The notes beneath the pieces are model-generated. The model saw nothing but the letters and a program-made list of their open reading frames with translations, ran no database searches and was not told the DNA's origin. Positions 61,101 through 64,000 of a stretch of DNA of 64,000 nt are shown piece by piece; within the stretch, counting starts at the first letter, position 1; each line of letters starts with the position of its first letter. Origin of the DNA: Siphonodentalium dalli (taxonomy: Eukaryota > Mollusca > Scaphopoda > Gadilida > Siphonodentaliidae); assembly GCA_032622095.1 (NCBI GenBank), contig CP136064.1, forward strand, positions 257,651,863 to 257,715,862, given 5' to 3'. The translations under genes were made by a program, and so were the position numbers.

Positions 61101-64000
61101 TAACTATACCCATCAATGAGTACACTGAGGTAACTATACCCACCAACGAGTACACTGAGGTAACTATACCCATCAATGAGTACACTGAGGTAACTATACC
61201 CACCAACGAGTACACTGAGGTAACTATACCCATCAATGAGTACACTGAGGTAACTATACCAATCAATGAGTACACACTGAGGTAACTATATCAATCAATG
61301 GGTACACTGATGTAACTATACCAACCAATGAGTACACTGAGGTAACTATATCAATCAACGAGTACACTTAGGTAACTATACCAATCAATGAGTACACACT
61401 GAGGTAACTATACCCATCAATGAGTACACTGAGGTAACTATACCCACCAATGAGTACACACTGAGGTAACTATACCCATCAATGAGTACACTGGTGTAAC
61501 TATACCCATCAATGAGTACACTGATGTAACTATACCCATCAATGAGTACACTTAGGTAACTATACCCACCAATGAGTACACTGAGGTAACTATACCCACC
61601 AATGAGTACACTGAGGTAACTATATCAATCAATGAGTACACTGAGGTAACTATACCCATCAATGAGTACACTGAGGTAACTATATCAATCAATGAGTACA
61701 CTGATGTAACTATATCAATCAATGGGTACACTGCGGTAACTATACCAATCAATGAGTACACACTGAGGTAACTATACCAATCAATGAGTACACTGAGGTA
61801 ACTATACCAATCAATGAGTACACTGAGGTAACTATATCAATCAATGAGCACACACTGAGGTAACTATACCAATCAATGAGTACACACTGATGTAACTATA
61901 TCCACCAATGAGTACACTGAGGTAACTATATCCACCAATGAGTACACTGAGGTAACTATATCAATCAATGGGTACACTGAGGTAACTATACGCATCAATG
62001 AGTACACTGAGGTAACAATACCAATCAATGAGTACATTGAGGTAACTATATCAATCAATGAGTACACTGAGGTAACTATATCAATCAATGAGTACACTGA
62101 GGTAACTATATCAATCAATGGGTACACTGAGGTAACTATATCAATCAATGGGTACACTGAGGTAACTATACGCATCAATGAGTACACTGAGGTAACAATA
62201 CCAATCAATGAGTACACACTGAGGTAACTATACCAATCAATGAGTACACACTGAGGTAACTATACCAATCAATGAGTACACTTAGGTAACTATACCCATC
62301 AATGAGTAAACACTGATGTAACTATACCCATCAATGAGTACACTGATGTAACTATACCCATCAATGGGTACACTGAGGTAACTATACCCACCAACGAGTA
62401 CACTGAGGTAACTATACCCATCAATGAGTACACTTAGGTAACTATACCAATCAATGAGTACACTGAGGTAACTATACCAATCAATGAGTACACACTGAGG
62501 TAACTATATCAATCAATGGGTAGACTGAGGTAACTATATCAATCAATGGGTACACTGATGTAACTATACCAACCAATGAGTACACTGAGGTAACTATACC
62601 CATCAATGAGTACACACTGAGGTAACTATACCAATCAATGAGTACACTGAGGTAACAATACCAATCAATGAGTACACACTGAGGTAACTATACCAATCAA
62701 TGAGTACACACTGAGGTAACTATACCAATCAATGAGTACACTGAGGTAACTATACCCATCAATGAGTACACTGAGGTAACTATATCAATCAATGAGTAAA
62801 CACTGATGTAACTATACCCATCAATGAGTAAACACTGATGTAACTATATCAATCAATGAGTACACTGAGGTAACTATACGAATCAATGAGTACACTGATG
62901 TAACTATACCCATCAATGAGTACACTGATGTAACTATACCCACCAATGAGTACACTGAGGTAACTATACCCATCAATGAGGTAACTATACCCATCAATGA
63001 GGTAACTATACACATCAATGAGGTAACTATATCAATCAATGAGTACACTGAGGTAACTATATCAATCAATGAGTACACTGATGTAACTATACCCATCAAT
63101 GAGTACACTGAGGTAACTATACCCATCAATGAGTACACTGAGGTAACTATACCCACCAATGAGTACACTGAGGTAACTATACCCACCAATGAGTACACTG
63201 AGGTAACTATACCCACCAATGAGTACACTGAGGTAACTATATCAATCAATGAGTACACTGAGGTAACTATATCAATCAATGAGTACACTGAGGTAACTAT
63301 ATCAATCAATGAGTACACTGAGGTAACTATACCCATCAATGAGTACACTGAGGTAACTATACCAATCAATGAGTACACTGATGTAACTATACCCATCAAT
63401 GAGTACACTGAGGTAACTATACCCATCAATGAGTACACTGATGTAACTATACCCACCAATGAGTACACTGATGTAACTATACCCATCAATGAGTACACTG
63501 ATGTAACTATACCCATCAATGAGTACACTGATGTAACTATACCAATCAATGAGTACACTGATGTAACTATATCAATCAATGAGTACACTGAGGTAACTAT
63601 ACCCACCAATGAGTACACTGAGGTAACTATACCCACCAATGAGTACACTGAGGTAACTATACCCACCAATGAGTACACTGATGTAACTATACCCACCAAT
63701 GAGTACACTGAGGTAACTATATCAACCAATGAGTACACTGAGGTAACTATATCAATCAATGAGTACACTGATGTAACTATACCCACCAATGAGTACACTG
63801 ATGTAACTATACCCACCAATGAGTACACTGAGGTAACTATATCAACCAATGAGTACACTGAGGTAACTATATCAATCAATGAGTACACTGAGGTAACTAT
63901 ACCAATCAATGAGTACACTGAGATAACTATACCAATCAATGAGTACACTGAGGTAACTATACCAATCAATGAGTACACTGATGTAACTATACCCATCAAT
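55141..64000. repeat. Multi-kilobase duplication inside the satellite
   Basis: The order of variants in about 55.14-59.5 kb recurs in 59.56-64.0 kb. Anchors: 'tccatcaaagag' at 55441 and 59861 (offset 4420), 'gcggtaac' at 56431 and 61733 (5302), 'cgcatcaatgag' at 56691 and 61993 (5302), triple 21-bp cassette at 58468 and 62971 (4503). The offset changes are explained by local gains of about 124 and 758 bp in the second copy and by a 615-647 bp duplication (57.67 versus 58.29 kb) present only in the first. Confidence 0.75.

Larger units (their letters stand above)
44801..64000. repeat. Satellite array, 30-bp unit, about 630 copies, open at right edge
   Basis: The unit is GAGTACACTGA followed by (G/T)GTAACTATA, then CCCATCAAT or a variant. 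Three length forms occur: 30 bp (most), 32 bp (GAGTACACACTGA or GAGTAAACACTGA) and 21 bp (GAGGTAACTATA plus CCCATCAAT, lacking nine bases). Point variants recur in many combinations: GAG or GGG at the start, GAT or GAG before GTAAC, and CCCATC, CCAATC, TCAATC, TCCATC or CCCACC near the end. There is no gap or foreign insertion from 44801 to 64000. CpG appears only in rare variants such as CAACGAG, TACACCGAGG and ACGCATC. Minus-strand open frames up to 405 codons here are repeats of a decapeptide and are not called. Confidence 0.97.

Noticed and set aside
44801-64000. CRISPR-like array
   Set aside because: The units are contiguous with no unique spacers, and the surroundings are eukaryotic; this is satellite DNA.

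Overview
The window looks like nuclear DNA of a lophotrochozoan animal, most likely a bivalve mollusc. It is AT-rich and intron-rich, packed with short non-autonomous transposons and degraded LINEs, and carries dispersed repeats of a style I associate with bivalves (blocks reading 'ggggcataactc', GACG-rich tails next to 'gtgggggtata', an 'acaagagg' element start). The species assignment is inference. There are no bacterial genes, operons or CRISPR arrays.

Region 1 (1-16.6 kb) is the 5' part of one host gene on the minus strand, an SLC12A9-type cation-chloride cotransporter family member. Coding exon 1 is at 16347-16113 and the second exon at 1965-1831. Their splice phases join exactly across a 14.1 kb intron, and the rest of the gene lies beyond the left edge. 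The intron is almost wholly repeats: a piggyBac-type MITE, six copies (window-wide) of a palindromic mariner-type MITE, clusters of foldback hairpins, a two-copy SINE-like repeat with a younger 81-bp MITE inside one copy, and a broken BED-finger hAT fragment. Just upstream of exon 1 is a compact cluster of CACGTG/CATGTG boxes, a CCAAT box and a TATAAATA box.

Region 2 (16.6-44.8 kb) is gene-poor. It holds a 5'-truncated LINE with a 97-bp target-site duplication, a decayed reverse transcriptase in pieces, a longer minus-strand LINE with a nearly intact reverse transcriptase, and a further minus-strand LINE fragment. One transposon family with long terminal inverted repeats is present as a 613-bp copy (perfect 70-bp TIRs, perfect 8-bp target duplication), a 2597-bp copy (perfect 81-bp TIRs) and a decayed copy. 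Several minisatellites occur, including one degenerate array that reverses orientation. The only host-gene candidate is a short exon at 36802-36900 that could encode a signal peptide.

Region 3 (44.8-64.0 kb, running off the right edge) is one uninterrupted satellite array of about 30-bp units, roughly 630 copies. It has 21-bp and 32-bp length variants, recurring combinations of point variants, short higher-order repeats (about 242, 244 and 642 bp) and a multi-kilobase duplication that copies about 55.1-59.5 kb into 59.6-64.0 kb. Long minus-strand open frames here are a by-product of a stop-free unit whose length is a multiple of three, and are not called as genes.
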